A DNA stretch of 64,000 bases from Cyclobacteriaceae bacterium (GCA_023151255.1 JAKLJG010000012.1:1-64000), one strand, 5' to 3'; shown: positions 1-9,637, counted from the stretch's first letter. Notes: generated by a model from the letters alone, not told the origin. Program-made: numbers and translations.

Positions 1-1
1 T

Positions 2-1114
2 TTTCTGAAAGCCAAGATTTACAAAATCAATGCAAAAGACGGTTCGCTGATGTGGGCCAAGCCCATTAGTTTGGATGGGGCCGTTAAGCGAATAGAAATT
101 CTGAAAGAAGGATTATGGGTTTATTCGGAAGAGGAAAAATCGTTTGAAGTAAACCTGTTTGATCCGGGCACCGCACAAAAACTGTGGAAGAAACCGTATA
201 GCGATAAGGGAGGTATCCGCGAGTTCATCTTCCAGCCCGAAGGCGTGGTGTTTGGTACTTCAACCGGAGAGGTAAACATCTTGCTACACACCGGTGCGCT
301 GAAACTGAGTAAAAGTATTGATACCGGTGCGCCTTACCGGATATTTGCGCTTAACCCGGATGGCACGCTGTTTTATTTAAGTGGTGTAAAGATGGGCGTG
401 ATTAACCTGAGCGAAGGAGGTTTTGCAAAAGAGCCTGCCAAGTTCAGAAAAGTTGAGCAACTGATAACTGCGGTTGATAGAAAAAATAACCGGTTCGTAG
501 TAAGCACGGGCAACGAGTTGTTTTTTATTACACGTGATGGCACCTCCCAAAAAGTATGCGACATCGCTTTTAAAGGCGATGAAAATCCTTCTAAGATTGA
601 ATTTCGTGAAACAGGCATCCTCCTGTCGGCCAACCAGAATGCCATGCTGGTCGATTATGATGGCAATGTAAAGTACAATGTGTTTTACAAAGCTCCCGGC
701 ACCAGCATAGCCGGTAAGTTGCTGGCCGGTGCTGTGATGGCCGCCAGTGTGGCGGCCGGAACTGCTAATGCCGCCAAAGCAGGGATGATGCAGGGTGCTT
801 CACCGTTATATGTGGAAGACGAAGAAGCCCGTGCAGCAAGTAATGCCAAATCATTCTCCGGGATGGCCGGCAGCGCAGCCGCTATTATGAAACAGCGTTT
901 CAGCGCCACCGCGGCTACCAAAAACAGCCTCTATATTCAGACTTCACTGGATGAAGGTGTTGGTTTAGTCAGGCTGAATAAAGACACCGGCAAACCGGAC
1001 GGCCAGATTATTACCAAAGACAAAAAACCGGAGTACCTGGTGGATGAAGATTTCGGTGCGTTCTTCTTTCTGAAGTCAGACAATACCATCATCGGGTACG
1101 ACTTACGGCTATAA
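2..1114 (+). CDS. PQQ/WD-like beta-propeller protein, 5' end missing
   Basis: The reading frame is open from base 2, upstream of the first Met codon at 50, so the gene starts outside the window and only its C-terminal ~371 residues are seen. The sequence has blade-like repeats such as KIYKINAKDGSLMW and IYKINAKDGSL-type turns followed by short beta-rich stretches, as in PQQ-like quinoprotein propellers. A low-complexity Ala/Gly-rich stretch (AGAVMAASVAAGTANAAKAG) lies around residues 240-260 and may be a loop or a membrane-interacting segment. No catalytic residues are recognisable, so a structural or binding role is more likely than enzymatic. It is followed by a strong hairpin terminator shared with the convergent gene. 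Confidence 0.7.
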   Translation, partial: FLKAKIYKINAKDGSLMWAKPISLDGAVKRIEILKEGLWVYSEEEKSFEVNLFDPGTAQKLWKKPYSDKGGIREFIFQPEGVVFGTSTGEVNILLHTGALKLSKSIDTGAPYRIFALNPDGTLFYLSGVKMGVINLSEGGFAKEPAKFRKVEQLITAVDRKNNRFVVSTGNELFFITRDGTSQKVCDIAFKGDENPSKIEFRETGILLSANQNAMLVDYDGNVKYNVFYKAPGTSIAGKLLAGAVMAASVAAGTANAAKAGMMQGASPLYVEDEEARAASNAKSFSGMAGSAAAIMKQRFSATAATKNSLYIQTSLDEGVGLVRLNKDTGKPDGQIITKDKKPEYLVDEDFGAFFFLKSDNTIIGYDLRL

Positions 1115-1189
1115 AAACGCGTACAAAGCCCTCACCAGCCAGTCTCCGGGGCAACAGGGCTTTGAGGCTAAGCTGTTACCGGAGTAACG

Positions 1190-1216
1190 CCCTCCCCGCA
1201 AGGGGAGGGTTTCTTA
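1190..1216. terminator. Hairpin terminator between convergent genes
   Basis: Stem CCCTCCCC (1190-1197) and GGGGAGGG (1202-1209) with a GCAA tetraloop, followed by TTTCTTATT. It lies between two converging genes. A second 9-bp stem (CAAAGCCCT 1124-1132 / AGGGCTTTG 1156-1164) precedes it. Confidence 0.7.
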
Positions 1217-1245
1217 TTACTGCATCTTTGTGAAATCCGATATGT

Positions 1246-2904
1246 TCATTTTCCTGAAAGGAAAGTAAACACCACCTGGTTAGTTTGCGAAGCCAGATCA
1301 AAAAGCATTATAAAGTTTGTATTGATATCCTTATAGAGAATATGGGTTCTTTCAGGATTTAATGAAGGCATAGACACGTTGGATAAAACCTGTTTACTTT
1401 TACCGGTGCTTATATTAAGTAATTTCAGATCGTTGTTGATCAGGTAAAATATTTCTTCATCGCTCTGTGCAAAGAAAGCAGAGCTCAGTACGGAATGCTT
1501 CTCAGCAGCTTCAATGACCTCTGTTGAGGTCATGTCGTAAACATAAAGTTTAAATGAAAAGTCAATCGGGCTATACTTTTTGATGAGCAGTTTACTTCGG
1601 TCAGGCGACCAATCACAAAATTCGCTGGCGATAAAGGGTAGCAGTGTTTTGGTGCCTAACTGAAAATTAACCACAACAAGCCGTAAAATATTTGTATGGC
1701 TGAATTCCTCAGCACACAGCAAGGTATTTTCATCTTGCCAGGATAAAGGGATTAAATTATTTGTATTAAAAGATGAGGGTTTGACTGTATGGTTATTTGC
1801 AACATTCCACAAGTAAAGTTCACCGCTTAACGCATTCATTTTATGGAAGGCTACTGCTGATTTGTCTACCAACGGACAGGGAAAATAAGCGGCTTCTGCC
1901 GGAGCATATTTCAGCATAGCCATTTTACTTTGATAAAAAGCAATTACCGGATTTGGTAAAGAAGGAAAGTTTAGAATAAAATCTGAACAATCCGCATTTG
2001 AACAGGTAACCAGAATATTTTCTTTAAAGTTGTATGCGGTATAACTGTCTCCGTTTTTAGCAATTCTAAAAATGACCGATGGCGATTCTGCATTTAACGT
2101 ATTGGCAGACTGGTTAAGTAATTGTTTATACAGTATCCAGTTGCCATCGGGCGACCAGCCAAGTAAGTTGGTTGCAGCCGGTACCATGACTCTTTTCGGG
2201 GATGCTGGTTTTTCCCGTTCGAATCTATAGTTATTTGTAAGTACCCGATAATCGGGAGTGCAGAGTATCAGCCCCTGATCGGTAACTGTACCGGGTTTTA
2301 ATGCCTCCAGTTCAGGACAGGCATCTATGCAAAGCCGGAATGGAATAGTGAGTAATGCCCGTACTTTTTTTCTTTCGGCAACAGCAGGTAACCACTGGTT
2401 TGGTGCCCGATTAAAGCAATCAACCAGTTTTTTTGTCACTGATTCTTTTTGCGGTGGATTAATTGTTGGGTTTTCTGCAATACCTGATTCATTAACTTCA
2501 AAACTTAACCAGATAACCTGATCTGTTAACTTTTTTTCATTCATTGAACTGGCTGAAGGAAATAACTCGGAAAGCAAATTTGAATTCTGGTAATAGTTGA
2601 TTATTTCCTGCTGACTTCCTAAAAACCGAACGCCCCGCTCTACTTTTTTGTTGACCCGGGAACTATCAACCAGAATACGGTTAACAGTTGAACGATTGTG
2701 GAGGTAAATCAGCGAACCATTATCGTAGTTAATGGTGACGCTTAACGAATCGGGGTAATCATAATAATTCCAGATACCTACTTTATTACCATCCATATCA
2801 AATCGCCCGATTTCAAAGGGACTGATACGGGTAAAAGTCGGGGTTTGGGCAAGTGCATTGCCCATGAGTAACATTAGAAATGCAACCAATGCATTATAGT
2901 GCAT
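1246..2904 (-). CDS. Secreted TolB-like propeller protein, function unknown
   Basis: 552 residues with an N-terminal signal peptide (MHYNALVAFLMLLMGNALAQ, cleavage after the AQ). Roughly residues 240-550 carry repeated WSPDGNW / WSPDRSKL / FAQSDEEI-type strands, the pattern of TolB/WD40-like PD40 beta-propeller blades. Residues 100-200 hold a segment with Cys-containing FRLCIDACPEL that looks like the end of a TonB-C-like or small extracellular domain. A periplasmic or outer-membrane-associated propeller is the inference; no enzyme motif is visible. It begins one base downstream of the ettA stop on the same strand, so both may be cotranscribed, although there is no functional link that I can name. 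Confidence 0.6.
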   Translation of the reverse strand: MHYNALVAFLMLLMGNALAQTPTFTRISPFEIGRFDMDGNKVGIWNYYDYPDSLSVTINYDNGSLIYLHNRSTVNRILVDSSRVNKKVERGVRFLGSQQEIINYYQNSNLLSELFPSASSMNEKKLTDQVIWLSFEVNESGIAENPTINPPQKESVTKKLVDCFNRAPNQWLPAVAERKKVRALLTIPFRLCIDACPELEALKPGTVTDQGLILCTPDYRVLTNNYRFEREKPASPKRVMVPAATNLLGWSPDGNWILYKQLLNQSANTLNAESPSVIFRIAKNGDSYTAYNFKENILVTCSNADCSDFILNFPSLPNPVIAFYQSKMAMLKYAPAEAAYFPCPLVDKSAVAFHKMNALSGELYLWNVANNHTVKPSSFNTNNLIPLSWQDENTLLCAEEFSHTNILRLVVVNFQLGTKTLLPFIASEFCDWSPDRSKLLIKKYSPIDFSFKLYVYDMTSTEVIEAAEKHSVLSSAFFAQSDEEIFYLINNDLKLLNISTGKSKQVLSNVSMPSLNPERTHILYKDINTNFIMLFDLASQTNQVVFTFLSGK

Positions 2905-2905
2905 T

Positions 2906-4588
2906 TTAGCTTACCAGTTTCTTGTACTTAATCCGGTGGGGCTGGTCATCGCCAAGCCGTTTTTTCTTGTTCTCTTCGTATTCGCTAAACGTTCCCTCAA
3001 ACCAATATACTTGAGAGTCGCCCTCAAAAGCAAGGATGTGCGTGCACACTCGGTCTAAAAACCAGCGGTCGTGCGAAATGATTACGGCACAACCCGCAAA
3101 GTTTTCGAGAGCTTCTTCCAACGCGCGCAGCGTGTTTACGTCAAGGTCGTTGGTGGGTTCATCCAGCAGCAGCAGGTTACCACCCTGCTTCAGCGCAATG
3201 GCCAGGTGTACCCGGTTGCGCATACCACCCGAAAGTTCTTTGATTTTACGTTGCTGGTCAGTGCCGTTAAAATTAAACTTGCCTACGTAGGCGCGCGAAT
3301 TCATTTCCTTACCGCCCAGCATAATAATATCATTGCCACCGCTGATGGCCTGCCAAACGGTTTCATCGGGTTTCAGGTCATCATGCTCCTGATCCACGTA
3401 GGCTATCTGCACGGTTTCGCCCACTTCAAAAGTTCCGGCATCTGGTTTTTCTTTGCCGATAATCATTTTGAACAGTGTGGTTTTACCGGCACCATTCGGA
3501 CCGATAATGCCGACAATGCCAGCCGGTGGTAATGAGAAGGTGAGGTTCTCCATCAACAGTTTATCGCCAAATGCTTTGGATACATTCTTGGCCTCGATAA
3601 CCTTGTTACCGAGACGCGGCCCGGGTGGAATGTAAAGCTCCAGTTTTTCTTCACGTTCTTTTACTTCCTGGGTCAGCAGTTTTTCGTACGCATTTAAACG
3701 CGCTTTGCCTTTGGCATGGCGGCCTTTGGGGCTCATGCGCACCCACTCCAGTTCACGCTCAAGTGCTTTTTGTCGTTTCGATTCGGTTTTCTCTTCCTGG
3801 GCCAGGCGCTTTTGTTTCTGCTCAAGCCACGATGAATAATTTCCTTTCCAAGGAATGCCTTCTCCGCGGTCGAGTTCCAGAATCCATCCTGCTACATTGT
3901 CCAGAAAGTAGCGGTCGTGGGTAACGGCAATAACTGTTCCTTTGTATTGCTTCAGGTGTTGTTCCAGCCACAGCACCGATTCGGCATCAAGGTGGTTGGT
4001 GGGTTCATCCAGCAACAGCACATCGGGTTCTTGCAGCAGCAACCGACATAATGCTACTCTTCGTTTTTCACCACCTGAAAGAAATTCAATTTTTGCGTCT
4101 GCAGGAGGGCACCGTAAGGCGTCCATTGCGCGCTCCAGCTTATGGTCAAGTTCCCAGGCGCCAATGGCGTCCAGCTTTTCCTGTATTTCACCCTGCCGGG
4201 TGATAAGTTTTTCCATAGCGTCAGGATCTTCCATCACAGCCGGGTCGGCAAATTTTTCGTTTACAGTTTCAAACTCTTTTAACAAGGCCACTGTATCCTT
4301 CACGCCTTCTTCTACGATTTCGCGAACGGTTTTTGATTTGTCGAGTTTCGGCTCTTGCTCAAGCAAGCCCACCGAGAAGGAGAGATCGGAAACGACTTCA
4401 CCCTGGAACTCTTTGTCCACACCGGCAATTATGCGCAGCAGCGATGACTTGCCTGATCCGTTTAATCCGAGTACACCGATTTTGGCACCGTAAAAGAATG
4501 AGAGGTAAATGTCTTTAAGTACCTGTTTATTGGGCGGGTAAATTTTGTTTACCCCGGCCATTGAGAAGATTATTTTTTCGTCAGCCAT
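2906..4588 (-). CDS. ettA: Energy-dependent translational throttle ABC-F protein EttA
   Basis: 560 residues, the normal EttA length. Two ABC cassettes in tandem without membrane segments: the first Walker A is GLNGSGKSS (about 41-49) with signature LSGGEKRR and Walker B LLLDEPTNHLD; the second has GPNGAGKTT (about 365), LSGGMRNR and LLLDEPTNDLD. The linker between them is lysine- and glutamate-rich (RLAQEEKTESKRQKALEREL) as in ABC-F proteins, and residues near MSPKGRHAKGKAR match the EttA P-site-tRNA interaction region. ABC-F proteins bind the ribosomal E site; EttA gates entry into the elongation cycle according to ATP/ADP level. The EttA assignment over other ABC-F members rests on the N-terminal VNKIYPPNKQVLKDI and overall length. 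Confidence 0.92.
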   Translation of the reverse strand: MADEKIIFSMAGVNKIYPPNKQVLKDIYLSFFYGAKIGVLGLNGSGKSSLLRIIAGVDKEFQGEVVSDLSFSVGLLEQEPKLDKSKTVREIVEEGVKDTVALLKEFETVNEKFADPAVMEDPDAMEKLITRQGEIQEKLDAIGAWELDHKLERAMDALRCPPADAKIEFLSGGEKRRVALCRLLLQEPDVLLLDEPTNHLDAESVLWLEQHLKQYKGTVIAVTHDRYFLDNVAGWILELDRGEGIPWKGNYSSWLEQKQKRLAQEEKTESKRQKALERELEWVRMSPKGRHAKGKARLNAYEKLLTQEVKEREEKLELYIPPGPRLGNKVIEAKNVSKAFGDKLLMENLTFSLPPAGIVGIIGPNGAGKTTLFKMIIGKEKPDAGTFEVGETVQIAYVDQEHDDLKPDETVWQAISGGNDIIMLGGKEMNSRAYVGKFNFNGTDQQRKIKELSGGMRNRVHLAIALKQGGNLLLLDEPTNDLDVNTLRALEEALENFAGCAVIISHDRWFLDRVCTHILAFEGDSQVYWFEGTFSEYEENKKKRLGDDQPHRIKYKKLVS

Positions 4589-4619
4589 GTGTTTAGTGTG
4601 TTACTGCGGAATTCGGCTG

Positions 4620-4649
4620 CAAATATGGCGGATTTCGGGCAACTGGCAA
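4620..4649 (-). promoter_or_regulatory. Possible ettA promoter
   Basis: On the minus strand CATATTTG (4620-4627) matches the Bacteroidota -7 box TAnnTTTG at 7 of 8 positions considered loosely, with TTG 19 bp upstream (4647-4649). It lies about 35 bp ahead of the ettA start. Weak but correctly spaced. Confidence 0.35.
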
Positions 4650-4718
4650 TTTGTTGCTGCGGGTTACCCGCAAGGCGGCAGGCCGATGAAGGCAAAAAAA
4701 GGCAGCCTTGAACAGGTG

Positions 4719-4748
4719 TTGCCTGTTGATTAATTAATTCTATTTTTG
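4719..4748 (+). promoter_or_regulatory. Bacteroidota-type promoter for the DUF2795 gene
   Basis: A perfect TAnnTTTG box (TATTTTTG, 4741-4748) preceded by TTG at 4719-4721 with a 19-bp spacer, 24 bp ahead of the ATG at 4773. Confidence 0.6.
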
Positions 4749-4772
4749 CGAAAAATTAAAGGGAGGTACCCT

Positions 4773-4994
4773 ATGTATTGGACACTTGAACTTGCCTCGT
4801 ATCTGGAAGATGCACCCTGGCCTGCCACCAAGGATGAATTGATTGATTACTCCATCCGGTCGGGCGCACCGCTTGAAGTGGTGGAGAACCTGCAGGAGTT
4901 GGAAGATGACGGCCAGCCGTACGAGAGCATTGAAGAAATCTGGCCGGATTATCCGACAAAAGAAGACTTCTTCTTTAATGAAGACGAGTACTAG
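4773..4994 (+). CDS. DUF2795 family small acidic protein
   Basis: 73 residues from the ATG at 4773. A TTG in the same frame lies 27 bases upstream but falls within the leader just after the promoter box, and a GGGAGG at 4761-4766 precedes the ATG, so the ATG is preferred. The protein starts MYWTLELASYLEDAPWPATK and ends in a run of acidic and aromatic residues (EDFFFNEDEY). The pattern of a short helical domain with ATKDELIDYSIRSGAPLEVVE is that of DUF2795 proteins, widespread and nearly invariant in Bacteroidota but of unknown function. No signal peptide or membrane segment, so cytoplasmic. Monocistronic: own promoter and a strong terminator. Confidence 0.8.
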   Translation: MYWTLELASYLEDAPWPATKDELIDYSIRSGAPLEVVENLQELEDDGQPYESIEEIWPDYPTKEDFFFNEDEY

Positions 4995-5015
4995 ACTTAT
5001 TTTTGGTAAAGTGAA

Positions 5016-5040
5016 GCCGGCTGAGGCCGGCTTTTTTATT
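5016..5040. terminator. Bidirectional terminator overlapping the ispD stop
   Basis: Stem GCCGGC (5016-5021), loop TGAG, GCCGGC (5026-5031), then TTTTTTATTT. The ispD stop codon (5036-5038, minus strand) lies in the T-tract, so the convergent genes share it. Confidence 0.8.
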
Positions 5041-5713
5041 TCCGGGCAGCCAGCAGGGCTTCGGCTATAATAAGATCTTCTGCTGTGGTAATCTTGATGT
5101 TCTCATAGCTTCCCTCAAACAGCGATATCATATGCCCCGCACGCTCGGCTACACTGGCATCATCAGTTAAGGTGGTATCTTCTCTTAGTTGGTAAGCCTG
5201 TTTGATTAAGCTAACCTGGAAAGTTTGCGGAGTTTGAATCAACCGGAATCGCGACCGATCCATGGCTTTGGTTGTATCTTGATCAGTCATGCGTATGGAT
5301 TCTTTCAGGCGCACGGCAGCCACGGCCGAACCGTGCACAGCAGCCAGGCGAAAGGAGGCAGCAATAATATCAGCACTTACTAACGGGCGAACACCATCAT
5401 GAATAGCCACCAACCCATCGGTTTCAATTTTAGCCAATCCGTTTCGTACCGATTGAAAACGCGATTCACCTCCTTTTACTACGCGTAACGGTTTACGGTA
5501 GTCGTGGAGCATGCATAACTCGTTCCATAAAGCGAAGTCATCTTCGGGTAGTACTACAATTACTTTTATGGTGGAGGAGTACGCATAGAATGCATTAATG
5601 GTATGCATCAGCACAGGCAGGCCGTTAATATCCAGAAATTGTTTGGGCACTTTGCTTTTGATGCGGGTACCTTTGCCACCGGCCACAATCAGCGCGTATT
5701 CCGTATTGTTCAT
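5036..5713 (-). CDS. ispD: 2-C-methyl-D-erythritol 4-phosphate cytidylyltransferase
   Basis: 225 residues, typical for IspD. The N-terminus has the nucleotidyltransferase signature ALIVAGGKGTRIKSKVPKQF, with the glycine-rich loop and the conserved Arg/Lys residues that bind CTP. Further conserved blocks are IHDGVRPLVS (about 105-114) and TDDASVAERAG near the C-terminus, the latter diagnostic of the IspD signature. The enzyme transfers CMP from CTP to methylerythritol phosphate in the non-mevalonate isoprenoid pathway, in the cytoplasm. It is a single gene here; no ispF or other MEP gene is next to it. It is divergent from the small membrane-protein gene at 5741 with 27 bases between starts. 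Confidence 0.93.
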   Translation of the reverse strand: MNNTEYALIVAGGKGTRIKSKVPKQFLDINGLPVLMHTINAFYAYSSTIKVIVVLPEDDFALWNELCMLHDYRKPLRVVKGGESRFQSVRNGLAKIETDGLVAIHDGVRPLVSADIIAASFRLAAVHGSAVAAVRLKESIRMTDQDTTKAMDRSRFRLIQTPQTFQVSLIKQAYQLREDTTLTDDASVAERAGHMISLFEGSYENIKITTAEDLIIAEALLAARK

Positions 5714-5740
5714 ATCTTACCGAAAAATACCAAAAATACC

Positions 5741-5992
5741 ATGGTCCTTCTCCGATTTATCCTTATTGCTTTTAATGTGGTAGTGGTAACGTATCTGGTG
5801 TACCGGCTGTTCATCGTCATTCAGGAACCCATCGTCCGGTGGAAAAAGTGGTTGGTGGTTGGCGCGGGACTGTTGCTGCTGTTTTCGCCCTTCAGCATGT
5901 TCTTTAACATCTTCAGGCCTACGATGCAGTATTTTCTGATTTACCCGGTAGCAATAGCGCTGTTCCTGTATTTAATACGAGAAGTGAAGTAG
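5741..5992 (+). CDS. Small membrane protein, three predicted helices
   Basis: 83 residues from the ATG at 5741; the frame stays open further upstream but that part overlaps ispD on the opposite strand. Hydrophobic segments lie at about 3-25 (LLRFILIAFNVVVVTYLVYR), 36-55 (WLVVGAGLLLLFSPFSMFF) and 62-79 (MQYFLIYPVAIALFLYL), with Arg/Lys between the first two. No known domain is recognised. It ends seven bases from the stop of the convergent queA. Its ATG lies 27 bases from the ispD start, so both probably use one divergent promoter region. Confidence 0.65.
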   Translation: MVLLRFILIAFNVVVVTYLVYRLFIVIQEPIVRWKKWLVVGAGLLLLFSPFSMFFNIFRPTMQYFLIYPVAIALFLYLIREVK

Positions 5993-5999
5993 GTCCAGT

Positions 6000-7046
6000 C
6001 TAAAGGATCAGCATGGCATCACCATAGGTGAGAAACTTGTATTTTTCCTTCTTGGCAATCTTGTAAGCTTCCATAATCAGATCATATCCGCCAAAGGCTG
6101 CAGCCATCATCAGCAAGGTTGATTCGGGCATGTGGAAGTTGGTGATCATGGCGTTACAGATTTTAAAATCGTAGGGCGGGAAGATGAATTTATCGGTCCA
6201 ACCCTCTTTTACCTTTAACCGGTTGGTTGCCGATACGGACGACTCCAGGGCGCGGGCTACGGTAGTGCCAATGGCCACTACCCGGTTTTTGTTTTCGAGG
6301 GCCTTATTAACCTTGGCTACACAGTCGGCACCAACAATGAAATTCTCCGAATCCATTTTGTGCTTGGTCAGGTCTTCCACGTCCACATTACGAAAGGTGC
6401 CCAACCCGATGTGCAGGGTAATGTAGGCCATATCCACACCTTTTATTTGCAGCCGTTTTACCAGTTGGCGTGTAAAGTGCATACCGGCAGTAGGTGCCGA
6501 AACAGCCCCTTTATGTTTTGCGAAAATGGTTTGGAAGCGTTCTTTATCTTCAGGTTCTACTTTCCGCTTAATGTATTTAGGCAGCGGGGTTTCGCCCAGC
6601 GTTTCAATTACTTTATCAAAGGCAGCGGCATCACCATCAAATAAAAAACGGATGGTGCGTCCGCGTGAGGTGGTGTTATCGATTACTTCAGCCACAAGAT
6701 CGCCATTGCCGAAGTAAAGTTTGTTACCTACCCGTATTTTTCGGGCCGGGTCAACCAGCACATCCCACAGGTGCATTTCGGCATTGAGTTCACGAAGCAG
6801 GAAGACTTCAATTTTGGCACCGGTTTTTTCTTTACGGCCGTACAGGCGAGCCGGAAAGACCATGGTATCGTTGGCCACCATGATGTCGCCATTGCCGAAG
6901 TAGTTAACGATGTCTTTAAAGATTTTGTGCTCAATTTTTCCGGTATCCCGGTGAACAACCATCATGCGCGACTCATCGCGGTTTTCGGCTGGGCGGAGGG
7001 CAATCAGGTTGTTGGGTAGGTCGAACTTAAATTCAGATAACTTCAT
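6000..7046 (-). CDS. queA: S-adenosylmethionine:tRNA ribosyltransferase-isomerase
   Basis: 348 residues, the standard QueA length. Start [20 protein letters not shown] contains the conserved FDLPxxLIAxxP opening, and the motifs [20 protein letters not shown] and NFHMPESTL are the family hallmarks. QueA transfers the ribose of SAM to 7-aminomethyl-7-deazaguanine at the tRNA wobble position, giving epoxyqueuosine. No other queuosine gene is adjacent. About 200 bases separate it from the divergent permease gene at 7249; I find no clean promoter consensus there. Confidence 0.94.
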   Translation of the reverse strand: MKLSEFKFDLPNNLIALRPAENRDESRMMVVHRDTGKIEHKIFKDIVNYFGNGDIMVANDTMVFPARLYGRKEKTGAKIEVFLLRELNAEMHLWDVLVDPARKIRVGNKLYFGNGDLVAEVIDNTTSRGRTIRFLFDGDAAAFDKVIETLGETPLPKYIKRKVEPEDKERFQTIFAKHKGAVSAPTAGMHFTRQLVKRLQIKGVDMAYITLHIGLGTFRNVDVEDLTKHKMDSENFIVGADCVAKVNKALENKNRVVAIGTTVARALESSVSATNRLKVKEGWTDKFIFPPYDFKICNAMITNFHMPESTLLMMAAAFGGYDLIMEAYKIAKKEKYKFLTYGDAMLIL

Positions 7047-7248
7047 AATTCCGAAGGCAAAGTATGCCCAATGAACAATTTATTTTTTTAAGGCTGCAAA
7101 AATAAGCCAATACTTGGTATTTGCGAAGATGAACGTGTTTTTGTTGATGGGGTTCCTGTAACACAAACCCGGCTTTTTAGGTCTTTTGCCGTAATTTATA
7201 TCCGTATAGGCCGACTAACCCCCGGTTAGCTTTTAGCGTTTATAGCCC

Positions 7249-8514
7249 ATGATGTTTACCCTCAGACAGATTTATGAAAGTTTCCGGTTTGCCTGGAAAG
7301 CCCTCAAATCAAACCTGTTGCGAACGGTACTCAGCCTGTTGGGGGTAACCATTGGTATTTTCGCAATAATTACCGTGCTAACCCTGGTCGATTCGCTTGA
7401 AAGGAACATTAAGGATAGCCTCAATTTTATTGGTAGCGGTGTAATCTATGTTCAAAAATGGCCTTGGCTGCCTGAGAGTGGCGGTGAGTACAAATGGTGG
7501 GAGTTCTGGCGCAGGCCCACGCCTTCATTTGCTGAGTATAAAATGTTGCAGCAAAACCTGAAGCACGCCAGTTCCATCGCCATTGCGGTTGATCGCGAAA
7601 ACATGATTATCAAGCGCGATAACAACAGCATTGGGCAGGTGCGGCTGGTGGGTGGAAGCGAGGGTTATGACAAGATGTTTGAAGTGCCCGTAGAGAAAGG
7701 CCGGTACCTAACGCTTGATGAACTGGGCACAGGCCGCAATGTGGCTGTGATAGGTTTTCAGGTGGCCAAGGCCTTATTTCCGAACGATGAAGATGCTATC
7801 GGCAAGCCGATTAAAGTAAAGAATGTTCAGTATAATGTGGTGGGTGTTGTAAAAGAAGAAGGGGCAGGTTTCTTTGGTAATAACAGTAACGATTACGCGG
7901 TAATCATTCCATATAATTCTTTCCGAAAGTTATATCAAACCGGCACCGGTCGCTGGAATGAAACTGAATCGTACATTGCTGTTAAAGGATATGACTCGGA
8001 TGTAGGCCTGGTTGAACTTGAAAACGAAGTGCGCGGCATGTTACGTGGCAAGCGGGGTATCCGCCCGACTCAGAAAGATAACTTTGCCATTAACCGCCCG
8101 GAAGCTATTATGAATGTCATCAGCGGAGTGTTTGATGTGGTGGGTATTGCCGGCTGGATTATTGGCGGTTTCTCCATGCTGGTAGGCGGGTTTGGCATTG
8201 CCAACATCATGTTCGTATCGGTTAAGGAGCGCACACCCATTATCGGCCTTCAGAAGTCGATGGGTGCGAAGAATTATTTTATCCTGTTTCAGTTTTTGTT
8301 CGAAGCAGTTTTCCTCAGTATGATTGGCGGCCTTGCCGGATTATTTCTCACCTTTTTAATAACCTTGATTCCGTTGGGCAGCCTGGTGGTTACGTTATCG
8401 GTTAAAAATGTTGTACTGGGCCTGGGTGTATCAAGTGTTATTGGCCTTGTATCGGGTATTGTGCCCGCTGCGGTAGCCGCCCGGTTGGATCCGGTTATTG
8501 CTATTCGCGCATGA
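7249..8514 (+). CDS. ABC transporter permease, MacB/FtsX type
   Basis: 421 residues. An N-terminal helix (about 25-45, TVLSLLGVTIGIFAIITVLT) is followed by a large periplasmic MacB-PCD-like domain (about 50-285) and three C-terminal helices (about 290-310, 345-365, 385-410) with the FtsX-domain motif GGFGIANIMFVSVKERTPII. ABC permeases of this type work with a LolD/MacB-like ATPase in export or lipoprotein transport; no ATPase gene is adjacent, so the partner must be encoded elsewhere. A second in-frame ATG is at 7252 and could equally be the start. Monocistronic, followed by a strong terminator shared with recA. Confidence 0.85.
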   Translation: MMFTLRQIYESFRFAWKALKSNLLRTVLSLLGVTIGIFAIITVLTLVDSLERNIKDSLNFIGSGVIYVQKWPWLPESGGEYKWWEFWRRPTPSFAEYKMLQQNLKHASSIAIAVDRENMIIKRDNNSIGQVRLVGGSEGYDKMFEVPVEKGRYLTLDELGTGRNVAVIGFQVAKALFPNDEDAIGKPIKVKNVQYNVVGVVKEEGAGFFGNNSNDYAVIIPYNSFRKLYQTGTGRWNETESYIAVKGYDSDVGLVELENEVRGMLRGKRGIRPTQKDNFAINRPEAIMNVISGVFDVVGIAGWIIGGFSMLVGGFGIANIMFVSVKERTPIIGLQKSMGAKNYFILFQFLFEAVFLSMIGGLAGLFLTFLITLIPLGSLVVTLSVKNVVLGLGVSSVIGLVSGIVPAAVAARLDPVIAIRA

Positions 8515-8523
8515 TGATTTAAT

Positions 8524-8554
8524 AAAACAGGGCCGGTGAGATGGCCCTGTTTTT
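8524..8554. terminator. Bidirectional terminator between permease gene and recA
   Basis: Perfect 11-bp stem AAAACAGGGCC (8524-8534) and GGCCCTGTTTT (8543-8553) with an 8-base loop. The A/T ends supply U-tracts on both strands, serving the convergent genes. Confidence 0.85.
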
Positions 8555-8561
8555 CATAGCA

Positions 8562-9587
8562 TTATTTTCCTTCCAGTGCTTTCTTGCCATCTGCCTGGCT
8601 TAGTTTCTCTTTTATTTTCTTTTCCAGTTCTTCCATCAACTCCGGGTTATCCTCAATCAGTTGCTTTACTGCATCGCGGCCCTGTCCCAGTTTATTTCCC
8701 TCGTACGAAAACCACGAACCTGATTTCTGCAAGATGTTCAGTTCAACACCCAGGTCAACAATCTCGCCCGATTTTGAAATTCCTTTTCCATACATGATGT
8801 CGAACTCCACTACTTTGAACGGAGGGGCTACTTTGTTCTTCACCACTTTTACCTTAACACGGTTACCGGTTATGTCATCGGCTGCTTCTTTAATTTGCCC
8901 GATTCTGCGAATATCCAGCCGCACCGAAGCATAGAACTTTAAAGCATTACCACCCGTAGTGGTTTCGGGATTCCCGAACATGATGCCGATCTTTTCGCGC
9001 AACTGGTTGATGAACACGCAGGCGCAACCTGTTTTACTGATGGTGCCGGTTAGTTTGCGCAAAGCCTGCGACATGAGCCGGGCCTGCAGGCCCATTTTGC
9101 TGTCGCCCATTTCGCCTTCCAGCTCGCCTTTGGGCACAAGTGCTGCCACAGAATCAATTACGATAATATCAATTGCGCCAGAGCGGATAAGGTGGTCGGC
9201 AATTTCAAGCGCCTGTTCGCCATTATCGGGTTGGGAGATAAGCAGGTTTTCGGTATCAATGCCCAGTTTTTCGGCATAGGCTTTATCAAAGGCATGTTCG
9301 GCATCAATAAACGCAGCGAGCCCTCCTTTTTTCTGCGCCTCGGCAATCATGTGCATGGTAAGTGTGGTTTTACCCGATGACTCCGGTCCGTATATTTCAG
9401 TTACGCGGCCGCGTGGAATACCGCCAATGCCCAGGGCGATGTCCAGTCCGATGGAACCCGTGGAGATAGCCGGTATATCCATAATCTTTTCATCGCTTAA
9501 TTTCATTACGGCTCCTTTGCCGTAAGTCTTTTCAAGCTTATCAATAGTTAACTGAAGTGCTTTTAACTTTTCTTTGGTGTCGCTCAT
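8562..9587 (-). CDS. recA: Recombinase RecA
   Basis: 341 residues. Walker A is [10 protein letters not shown] (about 65-74), Walker [11 protein letters not shown], and the family block [14 protein letters not shown] is intact, as is the catalytic EAQKKGG region with the conserved Glu. The C-terminus is acidic/lysine-rich ([18 protein letters not shown]). RecA forms filaments on single-stranded DNA, catalyses strand exchange and promotes LexA-type self-cleavage; I see no LexA-box type operator nor an adjacent recX. The start [25 protein letters not shown] is the usual one. Confidence 0.97.
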   Translation of the reverse strand: MSDTKEKLKALQLTIDKLEKTYGKGAVMKLSDEKIMDIPAISTGSIGLDIALGIGGIPRGRVTEIYGPESSGKTTLTMHMIAEAQKKGGLAAFIDAEHAFDKAYAEKLGIDTENLLISQPDNGEQALEIADHLIRSGAIDIIVIDSVAALVPKGELEGEMGDSKMGLQARLMSQALRKLTGTISKTGCACVFINQLREKIGIMFGNPETTTGGNALKFYASVRLDIRRIGQIKEAADDITGNRVKVKVVKNKVAPPFKVVEFDIMYGKGISKSGEIVDLGVELNILQKSGSWFSYEGNKLGQGRDAVKQLIEDNPELMEELEKKIKEKLSQADGKKALEGK

Positions 9588-9637
9588 AAACTTCTATACA
9601 ATCGTATGGGTTAGTTGCGTTGTTTTTAATATCGGGT

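Noticed and set aside
4545-4733. Plus-strand ORF ahead of the DUF2795 gene
   Set aside because: It overlaps ettA and reads across the promoter region; translation is not protein-like.
5993-6004. Shared 12-mer GTCCAGTCTAAA, also at 30343-30354
   Set aside because: One short match between unrelated places in 64 kb is expected by chance; no element surrounds it.
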